Shown here: piece after piece, positions 53,475 through 61,710 of the stretch
How positions within the stretch are numbered: position 1 is the stretch's first letter
How the letters are laid out: every line of letters starts with the position of its first letter
Assembly: GCA_905213905.1 (NCBI GenBank)
Contig: CAJMKD010000007.1
Location: forward strand, 1 to 64,000
Length of the DNA: 64,000 nt
Source: an uncultured Sutterella sp.
GTDB lineage: Bacteria; Pseudomonadota; Gammaproteobacteria; Burkholderiales; Burkholderiaceae_F
Direction: 5' to 3'
The notes under the pieces: model-generated
Seen by the model: the letters and a program-made list of their open reading frames with translations, nothing else
What the model was told of the DNA's origin: nothing
The model's database searches: none
Translations under genes and position numbers: made by a program

Positions 53475-54203
53475 ATGACTCAACCGGGAGACCTGCAGGG
53501 CTTTTACCGCAAGGCCGGGAAAATCGCGCCGATCCTCCTGATCGTCGCGCTCGTGCTCTTTGCGATCGGCTTCTACCTGGGCTTCTTCGTCTGCCCGATC
53601 GAAGCGCGTCAAGGAAATTCCTACCGCATCATCTTCATTCACATTCCCGCGGCCTGGCTTTCCATGTCGCTTTACGTGCTGATGGCGATCTGCTCGATCG
53701 TGGGGCTCCTGCGCAACAGCCAGCTCGCCTACATTCTCGCGCAGGCCATGGCGCCGACGGGCGCCCTCATGGGGTTCGTCGCGCTCTTCTCGGGCGCCTT
53801 CTGGGGAAGGCCGACCTGGGGCACTTACTGGGTCTGGGATGCGCGACTCACGTCGATGCTGATTCTCTTTTTCCTCTACCTCGGCTTCATTGCGCTTCAT
53901 TCGGCCATTGACGACAAGCGCCGCGCCGACCGCGCCGCGTCCGTCATTTCAATCGTCGGCGCCGTGAACGTGCCGATCATCTATTTCTCAGTGCGCTGGT
54001 GGAACACGCTTCATCAGGGCGCTTCGATCACGTCGCGCGGCTCTTCGATCGCCGACATCATGCTCTACACGATCTTCGTGATGCTCGCCGCCGGCACGCT
54101 CTACGGCGCCGGCGTGGTTCTCTCGCGCGCACGCACGATGATTCTCGAGCGCGAGCGCCGCAGCGCTTGGATTCAGAAAACCGCTTTGGAGGGCAAGCTG
54201 TGA
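53475..54203 (+). CDS. ccmC: Haem ABC exporter/haem-handling protein CcmC
   Basis: Haem-handling protein of 242 residues with six TMs. The periplasmic WWD domain is visible as WGTYWVWDARLTSMLILF (115-132). Axial His candidates are H56 (FIHIPAAW) and the His of NTLHQGASI. It binds haem and CcmE at the outer face of the inner membrane. The stop overlaps the GTG of ccmD (GTGA). Confidence 0.95.
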   Translation: MTQPGDLQGFYRKAGKIAPILLIVALVLFAIGFYLGFFVCPIEARQGNSYRIIFIHIPAAWLSMSLYVLMAICSIVGLLRNSQLAYILAQAMAPTGALMGFVALFSGAFWGRPTWGTYWVWDARLTSMLILFFLYLGFIALHSAIDDKRRADRAASVISIVGAVNVPIIYFSVRWWNTLHQGASITSRGSSIADIMLYTIFVMLAAGTLYGAGVVLSRARTMILERERRSAWIQKTALEGKL

Positions 54204-54388
54204 GCAACTGGGCTTCCTTTTCCGACTTTATTCACATGAACGGGCACGGCTACTACGTGTGGTGCGCCTATGCCGCCTTTCTGATCGGCGTGCTTTGGGA
54301 GCTCTACTCGCTTGTGACCCGCCGCCGTCAGATCTGCGCGCGCATCCTGCGCGAAGCGCGCGCGGCTCAGTCCACTCTGGAGAAGTAA
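54200..54388 (+). CDS. ccmD: Haem exporter small subunit CcmD
   Basis: 62-residue single-TM protein that stabilises the CcmABC-CcmE complex. It reads SNWASFSDFIHMNGHGYYVWCAYA..., the classic CcmD start with FxxMxGHGxYVW, then a TM and a basic cytoplasmic tail. The GTG start overlaps the ccmC stop by three bases. Only one base separates it from ccmE. Confidence 0.92.
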   Translation: MSNWASFSDFIHMNGHGYYVWCAYAAFLIGVLWELYSLVTRRRQICARILREARAAQSTLEK

Positions 54389-54389
54389 C

Positions 54390-54908
54390 ATGAACGCGAA
54401 AACCAAGAAACTCGCGCTGATCGGCTGTGCCGTCTGCGTGGTGGGCGCGGGGGTCGCGCTCGCGCTGCAGGCCTTCAGCGAAAACCTCGTCTTCTTCTTT
54501 TCGCCGACGCAGGTCGCGGCGAAGGAAGCGCCTGTCGGGCGTACGTTCCGCTTGGGCGGCGTCGTCGAGGTGGGCTCCGTCGAGCATGAAAAGGACGGCG
54601 TGACGGTGCGCTTCCGCATCACGGACACGGCGCAGACCGTCCCGGTGCAGTACGAAGGGATCCTCCCTGATCTCTTCAGCGAAGGCCAGGGCGTCGTTGC
54701 GCAGGGCAAGCTCGATGACAAGGGCGTCTTCAACGCCTCGGAAGTTTTGGCCAAGCACGACGAAAACTACATGCCGCCCGAAGCCGCGAAGGCCCTTGAA
54801 GACGCGCACAAGGCCGGCGTCGCGAAGGCGCATGCCGGAGAGGCTGCCGGCGGCCAGCCCGAATGTCCCGTTCTGCCCGCCGACGCTCAGAAGAGCGCCA
54901 AGCAGTAA
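54390..54908 (+). CDS. ccmE: Cytochrome c maturation haem chaperone CcmE
   Basis: 172-residue membrane-anchored periplasmic OB-fold protein that binds haem covalently through a His. The anchor is LALIGCAVCVVGAGVALAL. The haem-linking His is in LAKHDENYMPPE (H123, E. coli H130) with the conserved Tyr four residues later. FFFSPTQVAAKEAP, VGRTFRLGGVVEVGSV and VPVQYEGILPDLFSEGQGVVA are family signatures. Confidence 0.95.
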   Translation: MNAKTKKLALIGCAVCVVGAGVALALQAFSENLVFFFSPTQVAAKEAPVGRTFRLGGVVEVGSVEHEKDGVTVRFRITDTAQTVPVQYEGILPDLFSEGQGVVAQGKLDDKGVFNASEVLAKHDENYMPPEAAKALEDAHKAGVAKAHAGEAAGGQPECPVLPADAQKSAKQ

Positions 54909-55107
54909 GACGCAGTTTTTTTCAACTGGGCGCGGCCGTGTGGCGGCCGCGTCCTTCCACCGACGCGGATAAGCCCGCAGACAAGCCCCTTGAGAATGCA
55001 TTCTTGGTTCTCTCGGGGCTTGAGGCGTCCGAGGGCGGCGGAGAACTCTCTCGTTGAAGCGGCGAATCCGGCCGCCTCCTTGAATCGCAACAATCGGAGA
55101 TACACAA
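54909..55107 (+). other. ccmE-ccmF gap with two stem-loops
   Basis: This gap is unusually long for the operon. It contains a stem CGCGGCCG/CGGCCGCG (54932-54952) and a longer imperfect hairpin AAGCCCC...GGGGCTT (54983-55021) with an inner GAGA/TCTC. Neither is followed by a T-run. They may set differential expression of the two halves of the operon. Confidence 0.45.
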
Positions 55108-57075
55108 GTGATTCCTGAGATCGGACACTTCGCACTGATACTGTGCCTGTGCCTGAGCATCGTGCAGGGCGTGCTGCCGCTCATCGGCGCCGCGCGGGGC
55201 AACCGCGCGCTGATGGCGGTCGCCCGGCCTGCAGCAGCTGCCGGCGCGCTTTTCGGCACCATTGCGTTCTGCTGCCTCGCGTACTCGTTCTACGTGTCGG
55301 ACTTCTCGGTCCTCAACGTCGCCAACAACTCCAATTCGCTTCTGCCCTGGTACTACAAGGTGGCCGCGACCTGGGGCTCGCACGAAGGCTCGATCCTCTT
55401 CTGGACCGTGACCCTCGGCTGGTGGGGCGCCGCCGTCGCCTTTTCCGCGAGAAAGCTTCCCGCGGACATGGTCGCGCGCGTCACGGGCGTGATGGGGCTC
55501 GTCGGCATGGGGTTCCTGCTCTTCATGCTCTTTACGTCGAATCCCTTCCTGCGCCTTTTCCCGACGCCTGCGGAAGGCGCGGACCTCAATCCGCTTCTGC
55601 AGGACCCGGGGATGGTCTTCCATCCGCCGCTCCTCTACCTCGGCTACGTCGGCTTCTCCGTGCCCTTCGCCTTCGCGATCGCAGCGCTTCTTTCGGGCCG
55701 TCTTGACGCGGCCTGGGCCCGCTGGATGCGTCCGTGGACGACCGCTGCATGGATCCTGCTCACGCTCGGCATCGCGCTCGGCTCCTACTGGGCCTACTAC
55801 GAGCTCGGCTGGGGCGGCTGGTGGTTCTGGGATCCGGTTGAAAACTCGTCCTTCATGCCCTGGCTTACCGGCACGGCGCTCATTCATTCGCTCGCCGTGA
55901 CGGAAAAGCGCGGCTGCTTCCGCATCTGGACGGTGCTCCTCGCGATCATCACCTTCTCGCTCTCGCTTCTGGGCACCTTCCTCGTCCGCTCGGGCGTTCT
56001 CACGTCGGTGCATGCCTTTGCGACCGATCCGGAGCGCGGCCTCTTCATCCTCGCCTTCCTCATCCTCGTCATCGGCATTTCGTTCCTGCTCTTTGCCTGG
56101 CGCGCCCCGACGGTCGGCATCGGCGGCAACTTCTCGATGATTTCGCGCGAAGCGATGCTCCTCGTCAACAACGTGCTGCTCGTTGTTGCCATGGGCGCGG
56201 TGCTCCTCGGCACGCTCTATCCGCTCTTTCTCGATGCGCTCAACGCCGGAAAGATCTCCGTCGGGCCCCCTTACTTTGACGCCGTCTTCGGCCCGCTGAT
56301 GCTGCCGATGGTGTTCCTCATGGGCGTCGGTCCGCTCGCACGCTGGAAGGAAGCCGATCCGAAGGTGCTCGCCAAGCGCCTTGCCTGGGCCTTCATTGCT
56401 GCAATCATTGTGGGCGCTGCCATTCCGCTTCTCATGGGCGCCTGGAGCACCTGGGTCTTCGTTGGCTGCTCGCTTGCTGCGTTCGTGGTCTTCGGCGCCA
56501 TTGAAGACATCCGCGGCTCGATCCGCAACGCGCCCGCCGGCATGGGCTTCTTCGCCAAGCTCGCCCGTCAGCCGGCTTCCTACTGGGGCATGCACATCGC
56601 GCACTTCGGCGTTGCTGTCTTCATCATCGGCGTCGCTCTCGTGAAGGGCTACCAGACCGAGCGCGACGTGCGCATGTTCGAAGGCGATACGGTGACGATT
56701 GCGAACTACGTCTTCACCTTCAACGGCGTTGAGCAGACGCGCGGCCACAACTATTCGGCCGACCGCGGCGACTTCACGCTCGCGACGAAGGACGGCAAGG
56801 AGCTGCAGCACCTCTATCCGGAAAAGCGCAAGTACTTCAGCTCGAACTCCATGCCGATGACCGAAGCTGCGATTCGCCACTCGATCACGGGCGACGTCTA
56901 CGTGAGCCTCGGCGTGCCGAGCTCCGACGGCGGCTGGGTTGTTCGCGCCTACTCGAAGCCCTATGTGACCTGGATTTGGTTCGGCTGCATCTTCATGGCC
57001 GTGGGCGGCTTGGTGGCCGCAACGGACCGCCGCTACCGCAAGAGCAACCGCCGCGCAGCCAAGGCGGCCGCCTGA
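55108..57075 (+). CDS. ccmF: Cytochrome c haem lyase CcmF
   Basis: 655-residue multi-TM (about 15) subunit of the haem lyase that joins haem to apocytochrome CxxCH motifs. The WWD domain is GGWWFWDPVENSSFMPWL (about 236-253), with WGSHEGSILFW earlier and conserved His candidates in VFHPPLLYLGY and LIHSLAV. The C-terminal periplasmic domain contains YQTERDVRMFEGDTVTI. GTG start with CGGAG upstream. It works with CcmH and CcmI, encoded downstream. Confidence 0.96.
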   Translation: MIPEIGHFALILCLCLSIVQGVLPLIGAARGNRALMAVARPAAAAGALFGTIAFCCLAYSFYVSDFSVLNVANNSNSLLPWYYKVAATWGSHEGSILFWTVTLGWWGAAVAFSARKLPADMVARVTGVMGLVGMGFLLFMLFTSNPFLRLFPTPAEGADLNPLLQDPGMVFHPPLLYLGYVGFSVPFAFAIAALLSGRLDAAWARWMRPWTTAAWILLTLGIALGSYWAYYELGWGGWWFWDPVENSSFMPWLTGTALIHSLAVTEKRGCFRIWTVLLAIITFSLSLLGTFLVRSGVLTSVHAFATDPERGLFILAFLILVIGISFLLFAWRAPTVGIGGNFSMISREAMLLVNNVLLVVAMGAVLLGTLYPLFLDALNAGKISVGPPYFDAVFGPLMLPMVFLMGVGPLARWKEADPKVLAKRLAWAFIAAIIVGAAIPLLMGAWSTWVFVGCSLAAFVVFGAIEDIRGSIRNAPAGMGFFAKLARQPASYWGMHIAHFGVAVFIIGVALVKGYQTERDVRMFEGDTVTIANYVFTFNGVEQTRGHNYSADRGDFTLATKDGKELQHLYPEKRKYFSSNSMPMTEAAIRHSITGDVYVSLGVPSSDGGWVVRAYSKPYVTWIWFGCIFMAVGGLVAATDRRYRKSNRRAAKAAA

Positions 57076-57095
57076 GCTACTGGGAGAATTGACAA

Positions 57096-57632
57096 ATGAT
57101 GAAAGCTAAGTTTCTCATTCCGTTTGCGATTTTCGTCGTGCTGGCCGGGTTCCTCTTCAAGGGGCTCTACCTCGATCCGCGCACGCTGCCCTCGGTTCTG
57201 ATCAACAAGCCGCTGCCGGCCTTTGAAATGTCGACGGTCTTCGATCCGAACGTGAAGTTCAAGAGCGAAGACATGAAGGGCAAGGTCTGGATGCTCAATG
57301 TCTGGTCGAGCTGGTGCGTGCCCTGCAAGCAGGAGCATCCCTACCTTGTCAGCCTCAAGCGCGGCGGCCTCAAGACCCCGATCGTCGGGTTCCTTTACAA
57401 GGACCAGCTCAGCGCCGGCCGTCAGGTGCTCGAAGAGAGCGGCAATCCCTACGACCAGGTGATCTTTGAGGAAAAGAACAAGGTCGGCATCGATCTCGGC
57501 GTTACGGGTGTTCCTGAAACCTTCATCATCGACAAGAAGGGCGTCATCCGCGGCAAGGTGAGCTATCCGATCCTTGACGATCTCTGGAACGACCAGGTGA
57601 AGCCCCTTCTCACGCAGCTGGAGGCCGAATAA
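57096..57632 (+). CDS. ccmG: Thiol:disulphide interchange protein CcmG/DsbE
   Basis: 178-residue membrane-anchored periplasmic thioredoxin-fold protein that reduces apocytochrome or CcmH disulphides. An N-terminal TM anchor (about 5-24) is followed by LPAFEMSTVFD and the active site SSWCVPCKQE (C74, C77), then the cis-Pro in GVTGVPETFIID. One base of its stop is shared with the ccmH start (TAATG). Confidence 0.95.
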   Translation: MMKAKFLIPFAIFVVLAGFLFKGLYLDPRTLPSVLINKPLPAFEMSTVFDPNVKFKSEDMKGKVWMLNVWSSWCVPCKQEHPYLVSLKRGGLKTPIVGFLYKDQLSAGRQVLEESGNPYDQVIFEEKNKVGIDLGVTGVPETFIIDKKGVIRGKVSYPILDDLWNDQVKPLLTQLEAE

Positions 57633-58123
57633 TGACCGCTTCTCGCATCAGCATGATCCTTGCGGGCGCCGCAGCGGCGCTCTCCATCGCGCTTTCTCCC
57701 GCCGCGCTCGCCAAAGAGGCTGCGCCGACGGCTTTCGACCCCGTGGCGCACAAGCGCGTCGTCGAGGTTTCCGAGCAGCTTCGCTGCCTCGTCTGCCAGA
57801 ACCAGTCGATTGCCGACTCGAACGCGGAGCTTGCCGTCGACCTGCGCAATCAGGTGATCGAGCAGGTGAAGGCCGGCAAGTCGAACGAAGAAATCGTCAA
57901 CTACATGGTTGACCGCTACGGCGACTTCGTGCTCTACAACCCGCCCTTCAAGCTTTCGACCGCGATTCTCTGGCTCGGGCCGCTCGGCCTCTTCGTGGTC
58001 GGCCTTGGCGCTTTCTACATCAATCTGCGCCGCAGAAAGCGCATGGTGGCCGCAGCCGCCAAGCCGCTTTCCGCGCAGGACAAGGCGCTCGCCGACGAGC
58101 TCTTGAGCGGACGCAAGGAGTAA
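57632..58123 (+). CDS. ccmH: Cytochrome c maturation protein CcmH
   Basis: 163-residue periplasmic thioredox protein with a signal peptide (to about residue 28) and a C-terminal TM (about 107-130). The redox motif is LRCLVCQNQSIADS (C52, C55), followed by DLRNQVIEQVKAGKSNEEIVNYMVDRYGDFVLYNPPF, the conserved three-helix bundle. It presents apocytochrome to CcmF. Confidence 0.95.
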   Translation: MTASRISMILAGAAAALSIALSPAALAKEAAPTAFDPVAHKRVVEVSEQLRCLVCQNQSIADSNAELAVDLRNQVIEQVKAGKSNEEIVNYMVDRYGDFVLYNPPFKLSTAILWLGPLGLFVVGLGAFYINLRRRKRMVAAAAKPLSAQDKALADELLSGRKE

Positions 58124-58126
58124 ATC

Positions 58127-59467
58127 GTGACGACATTCATCATCATCTGCGTCGTCATGACGCTCATTGCGGTGCTCGCCGTGGTGCTGCCGCTCTGGTT
58201 CGGCGGCCGCGTCAATCCCGATGCCGACCGCCGTTCGCAGGTGCTTGCCATTTTGCGTCAGCAGGCTGCGGATCTCGAGGCAGAGCGGGCTGCCGGCCGC
58301 ATTGATGAGGACGAGTTCGAAGAAAGCCGCATGGAGCTCGAACGGCGCGTTCTCGAAGAGACCCGCCAGGAAGATCAGGCGCGCAGCGGCAAGAGCACGC
58401 TCGTTGCCCGCATTCTCGCCGTGATCTTCCTCATCGTGATCCCGACCGCTTCTTCGCTCGCTTATCTCGCGCTTGGACGCTACACCGCCATGGATCCGCA
58501 GTTCATCGCCATGATGGAAGAGCAGAGCGCGCGCCAGCGCGGCCACTCCGGCATCGAAATGCAGCGGATGCTCGACAAGCTGCGCGCCGATCTTGAAAAG
58601 GATCCGATGAACGCCAACGGCTGGTTCATGCTTGCGCGCACCGCCGCGCAGATGAACCGCTTCGATGAATCCGTCGAAGCCTTCAAGAAGCTCAATGCGC
58701 TCGTGCCGAACAACGCCGACATCATAGCCGACATGGCCGACATGATGGCTGCGGCCAACGGCAAGGTGATTACGCCTGACATTGAGGCCCTTCTCAAGAA
58801 GGCGCTTCGCCTGGATCCGAATCAGTGGAAGGCGCTTGCGCTTCTCGCCATTCAGGCCTGGGACCGCCAGCAGTACGTGAATGCGGCGCTCTACTGGCAG
58901 AAGCTTCTTCAGGTTGTGCCGCCCGACTTCCCCGACCGCGATCAGATCGAATCGAACATCGCTGAAGCCAAGCGCCTCGGCGGCGTGAACGACTCGATTT
59001 CCGCCGTGTCGCCGAAGGCCGCCGATCAAAATGCTGCGGATGCGTCCGCAGCAGCAGAGGACGCGGCCGCAGCAGCGAAGACCGCGCCCGTGCCGACGGC
59101 TTCTCCCGCCGACATGAAGTCGGTGGCGGGCACCGTGATCATTTCCGACGAGCTCCACGCCAAGACGAAGCCCGACGACGTGGTCTTCATCTATGCGCGT
59201 CCTGCCGAAGGCAGCCGCATGCCCGTCGCCTTCATGAAGGTGACCGTGAAGGATCTTCCCTACAACTTCACGCTCGACAGCACCACCACGATGGGTATGG
59301 GCATGACGCAGACGCTTGAGAACGTGAAGGCCGTCATCGTCGGCGCCCGCATCTCGAAGACCGGCAACTTCATGCCTCAGGCGGGCGACCTTGAAGGCGA
59401 AATGCCCAATCCGGTTGAAGTGGGCGACCGCGGACTCGTTGTTCAAATTTCAACGGTCCACCAATAG
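58127..59467 (+). CDS. ccmI: Cytochrome c maturation protein CcmI (TPR)
   Basis: 446 residues. Two N-terminal TMs (about 1-22 and 92-115) enclose a cytoplasmic leucine-zipper-like loop (REQAA..., ILRQQAADLEAERAAGRIDEDEFEE). The periplasmic TPR domain (about 140-285) contains DPMNANGWFMLARTAAQMNRFDESVEAFKK-type repeats. An Ala-rich linker and a beta-rich C-terminal domain (about 320-446) follow. CcmI chaperones apocytochrome to the CcmFH lyase. GTG start; last gene of the operon. Confidence 0.9.
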   Translation: MTTFIIICVVMTLIAVLAVVLPLWFGGRVNPDADRRSQVLAILRQQAADLEAERAAGRIDEDEFEESRMELERRVLEETRQEDQARSGKSTLVARILAVIFLIVIPTASSLAYLALGRYTAMDPQFIAMMEEQSARQRGHSGIEMQRMLDKLRADLEKDPMNANGWFMLARTAAQMNRFDESVEAFKKLNALVPNNADIIADMADMMAAANGKVITPDIEALLKKALRLDPNQWKALALLAIQAWDRQQYVNAALYWQKLLQVVPPDFPDRDQIESNIAEAKRLGGVNDSISAVSPKAADQNAADASAAAEDAAAAAKTAPVPTASPADMKSVAGTVIISDELHAKTKPDDVVFIYARPAEGSRMPVAFMKVTVKDLPYNFTLDSTTTMGMGMTQTLENVKAVIVGARISKTGNFMPQAGDLEGEMPNPVEVGDRGLVVQISTVHQ

Positions 59468-59494
59468 CGGATTTTGCGCTGCTTTTTTGCGGCA

Positions 59495-59532
59495 ACCCGA
59501 CCGATCTTCTTCGGAAGCGGTCGGGTTTTTTT
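59495..59532 (+). terminator. Terminator of the ccm operon
   Basis: Stem CCCGACCG/CGGTCGGG (59496-59503 with 59518-59525), loop ATCTTCTTCGGAAG, followed by seven T. Strong and canonical. Confidence 0.92.
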
Positions 59533-59739
59533 ACGCGCTTTTGACGTCGACAGGCTGAAGCTGCGCCTCTTCAAGCAGGGTCTTCTAGGTAGTTTCGCCA
59601 ATGCCGACTGACCGATGAGATATTTTGCGAAATTCCTCGTGCGAAAAAGCTGAACAGCGTGCTAGTTTGAACGAGACGAAGGACGCCATCGCGCTTCAAG
59701 CGAATGGCCTTCGCAAGAAATACTCTTTTGGAGCAGCAG

Positions 59740-59901
59740 ATGTACAACCACCGCTACGAAGCGACGAACGACAAGGCCCTTCACCAGGGCATGCTCGCGC
59801 GCGTATTTGCTGCGGCTGCTGCCACCATCACTGCGTCTTCTTCCTCCTCTACATCCGTGCAGGCGACATCCTCTCGTCTGCACGCTAAGTTGCGATCATG
59901 A
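59740..59901 (+). CDS. Possible small/leader peptide, unsupported by homology
   Basis: 53 codons from an ATG with GGAG seven bases upstream, reading MYNHRYEATNDKALHQGMLA then an Ala/Thr/Ser-rich tail. No family is recognised. Its stop codon falls within CATGAAG (59897-59903), exactly complementary to CTTCATG (60011-60017) in the loop of the downstream terminator. It could be a leader peptide or simply non-coding RNA. Confidence 0.3.
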   Translation: MYNHRYEATNDKALHQGMLARVFAAAAATITASSSSSTSVQATSSRLHAKLRS

Positions 59902-59999
59902 AGACGCTCCACAGGCTGTCGGATGCTTGAATAGCAATAGGTCCCGCGAGGGACGGCGCCTCAAGCAGGAAGCGAACGGCAGCATCAGAAAGAACATCG

Positions 60000-60036
60000 A
60001 ACGGGAGAGCCTTCATGGTTCTCCCGTTTTTTTTTT
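60000..60036 (+). terminator. Strong intrinsic terminator in the leader
   Basis: Stem AACGGGAGA/TCTCCCGTT (60000-60008 with 60020-60028) followed by a run of ten T (60027-60036). It closes a transcript for which no annotated gene exists. Confidence 0.9.
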
Positions 60037-60274
60037 CAACTTCAACAACCAAAAGCCTTTCCGCAGAATGCGCCTTCGCCTTGAGGCGGATTTCCGGGAA
60101 AGGAAAACGCAGAGAAGACTTCCGGTCCATGAAGAGATTTCGAAGCTTCGACGCACAAAGAGGAAAGAAGGCGCCGCACGAATGCCGCCCCTCGGACATT
60201 CGGAGCGTTGCCTTCACGAGGCGAGCGCCGGACCTCAAGTCCGGAGAAACAAAGACCAAACAGAAGGACAAGTC

Positions 60275-61105
60275 ATGGACCTCATCAAAAACTGGAAGAT
60301 TCACGTGCTGGCGCTCATCATCGTCGCCATTGCGGAATTCATCGGCGTGCAGAAGTTCGGCCTCATCGTGCTGCTGCCGCTGCTCTATTCGCTCGTGATC
60401 GGCGCAATTCTCAGCTTCCCGCGCTGGAATTTCATCAAGCCCGCCCAGATGGAGCGCGCCGGCCAGATGCTTTCGATCGGCATGCTGCTTCTCTTGACGA
60501 AGATCGGCCTCGACATCGGCCCCAACATCTCGATGATCTTCAATTCGGGACTGGCGCTCATCATGCAGGAATTCGGCCACTTCTTCGGCACGCTCGTCTT
60601 CGGCCTGCCGGTGGCGCTCCTCGTCAAGATGAAGCGTGAAGCGATTGGCGCCTGCTACTCGATCGACCGCGAAGCGAACGTGGCGATCATTGCCGAGCGC
60701 TTCGGCCTTGACTCGCCCGAAGGACGCGGCGTCATGGGCATGTACGTCTGCGGCACGGTCTTCGGCGCGCTCTGGGTGTCGATTCTCGCGGGCATCATCG
60801 CACAGCTCAACATCTTCCATCCGCATTCGCTCGCCATGGGCGCAGGCATCGGCAGCGCCTCGATGATGGCCGCCGCCACGGGCTCGATCATCGCAGCGCA
60901 TCCGGAAGCGGCTGAAACGGTCCGCGCCTACGCCGCTGCGGCGAACCTCCTCACTTCGGTGCTCGGCGTCTACTTCGCGCTCTTTGTTTCGCTGCCGATC
61001 ACGATCAAGGTTTATGAGTTCTTCACGAACGACAAGGGCGAAGCGCGCAAGCGCGACCCCCTCGCCGAAGAAGAGGCGCCTGCTGCCAACGCTCAGAAAG
61101 CCTGA
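60275..61105 (+). CDS. DUF3100-like membrane protein, probable permease subunit
   Basis: 276 residues with about eight TM helices. It opens MDLIKNWKIHVLALIIVAIA and has symmetrical-looking halves: RAGQMLSIGMLLLLTKIGLD... and, after a polar loop, SLAMGAGIGSASMMAAATGSIIA, reminiscent of secondary transporters with discontinuous helices. I tentatively place it in DUF3100. ATG 60275 follows GAAGGA; a much longer in-frame reading upstream crosses the terminator and is rejected. The next two genes encode a small membrane protein and an M20 hydrolase, so it probably helps import an amide-linked substrate. Confidence 0.7.
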   Translation: MDLIKNWKIHVLALIIVAIAEFIGVQKFGLIVLLPLLYSLVIGAILSFPRWNFIKPAQMERAGQMLSIGMLLLLTKIGLDIGPNISMIFNSGLALIMQEFGHFFGTLVFGLPVALLVKMKREAIGACYSIDREANVAIIAERFGLDSPEGRGVMGMYVCGTVFGALWVSILAGIIAQLNIFHPHSLAMGAGIGSASMMAAATGSIIAAHPEAAETVRAYAAAANLLTSVLGVYFALFVSLPITIKVYEFFTNDKGEARKRDPLAEEEAPAANAQKA

Positions 61106-61163
61106 GCGGCCAAGCTGAAAAAGAACGCATTGAACGACTATTGAACGCGAAGGAACAAACATC

Positions 61164-61628
61164 ATGGCTCGCATTCTCAACAAGATGTACGACGTGCTCT
61201 TCATCCTGCTCGTCACGGGCTTTCTCGTCTGGATCGCCAACATTGAAGCTGGGTCGACCGCTTTTTCGAAGAGCGCAATCGGCATCATTCTGATGGTCGT
61301 CATCACGGCCGTGGGCGTCCTCATTTCGATGCTGCCGGGCTTCAAGCGCCTGCCGATGGTCTTCTGGGTGTCGACCTGCGCCGTCATCGTGTCGCTGCCG
61401 GCTTTCCCGCTTTCGGCAGATATTCTGAGCTACACGAAGGAAGTGGGCTTCCTGCCGATCACGACCCCGATTCTTGCTTATGCAGGCCTCTCGCTCGGCA
61501 AGGACATGGAAGGCTTCAAGCATCTCTCGTGGCGCATCGTCCCCGTGGCGCTCGCCGTGGCGGCTGGCAGCTTCATCTGCGCAACGGCGCTCGCTGAAGT
61601 GATGCTCCACCTCGAAGGCATCTTCTGA
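61164..61628 (+). CDS. Small membrane protein, probable partner of the DUF3100-like protein
   Basis: 154 residues with five predicted TMs (about 10-27, 36-55, 65-84, 100-112 and 128-148). The segment ILAYAGLSLGKDMEGFKHLSWRI resembles the crossover region of secondary transporters such as the AbrB, sulfate-exporter and LysO-type families. The size suggests half of a transporter completed by the upstream protein. No family name can be given with confidence. It is 58 bases from the upstream gene and 82 from the M20 gene. Confidence 0.68.
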   Translation: MARILNKMYDVLFILLVTGFLVWIANIEAGSTAFSKSAIGIILMVVITAVGVLISMLPGFKRLPMVFWVSTCAVIVSLPAFPLSADILSYTKEVGFLPITTPILAYAGLSLGKDMEGFKHLSWRIVPVALAVAAGSFICATALAEVMLHLEGIF

Positions 61629-61710
61629 TAAGGCATAGACTTCAGCTTTATTGACCCTGTTATTGCGGCGCGCTCGCGCCGCTTCCCAAGAAAAGAAGGA
61701 CTTGGCTCAA

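Larger units (their letters stand above)
59533..60274 (+). other. Long leader region before the DUF3100-like operon
   Basis: 742 bp with no conserved gene. Around 59740-59901 is a possible 53-codon reading frame, followed by a GTCCC-GCGA-GGGAC mini-hairpin (59941-59954) and a strong intrinsic terminator at 60000-60036. The operon start codon is 239 bp beyond that terminator. The layout suggests a separate small RNA or an attenuator. Confidence 0.55.

Noticed and set aside
57563..59446. 627-codon open frame antisense to ccmH-ccmI
   Set aside because: The ccm genes on the plus strand have clear family signatures; the antisense frame is a codon-bias artefact.
59625..59888. 87-codon frame in the DUF3100 leader with CCGCCHHHC
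   Set aside because: No Shine-Dalgarno, poor codon pattern and a random-looking Cys/His cluster; it overlaps the better-placed 53-codon frame.
59807..60274. N-terminal extension of the DUF3100-like protein
   Set aside because: It would cross a strong intrinsic terminator; ATG 60275 has a good GAAGGA site and begins the first TM.
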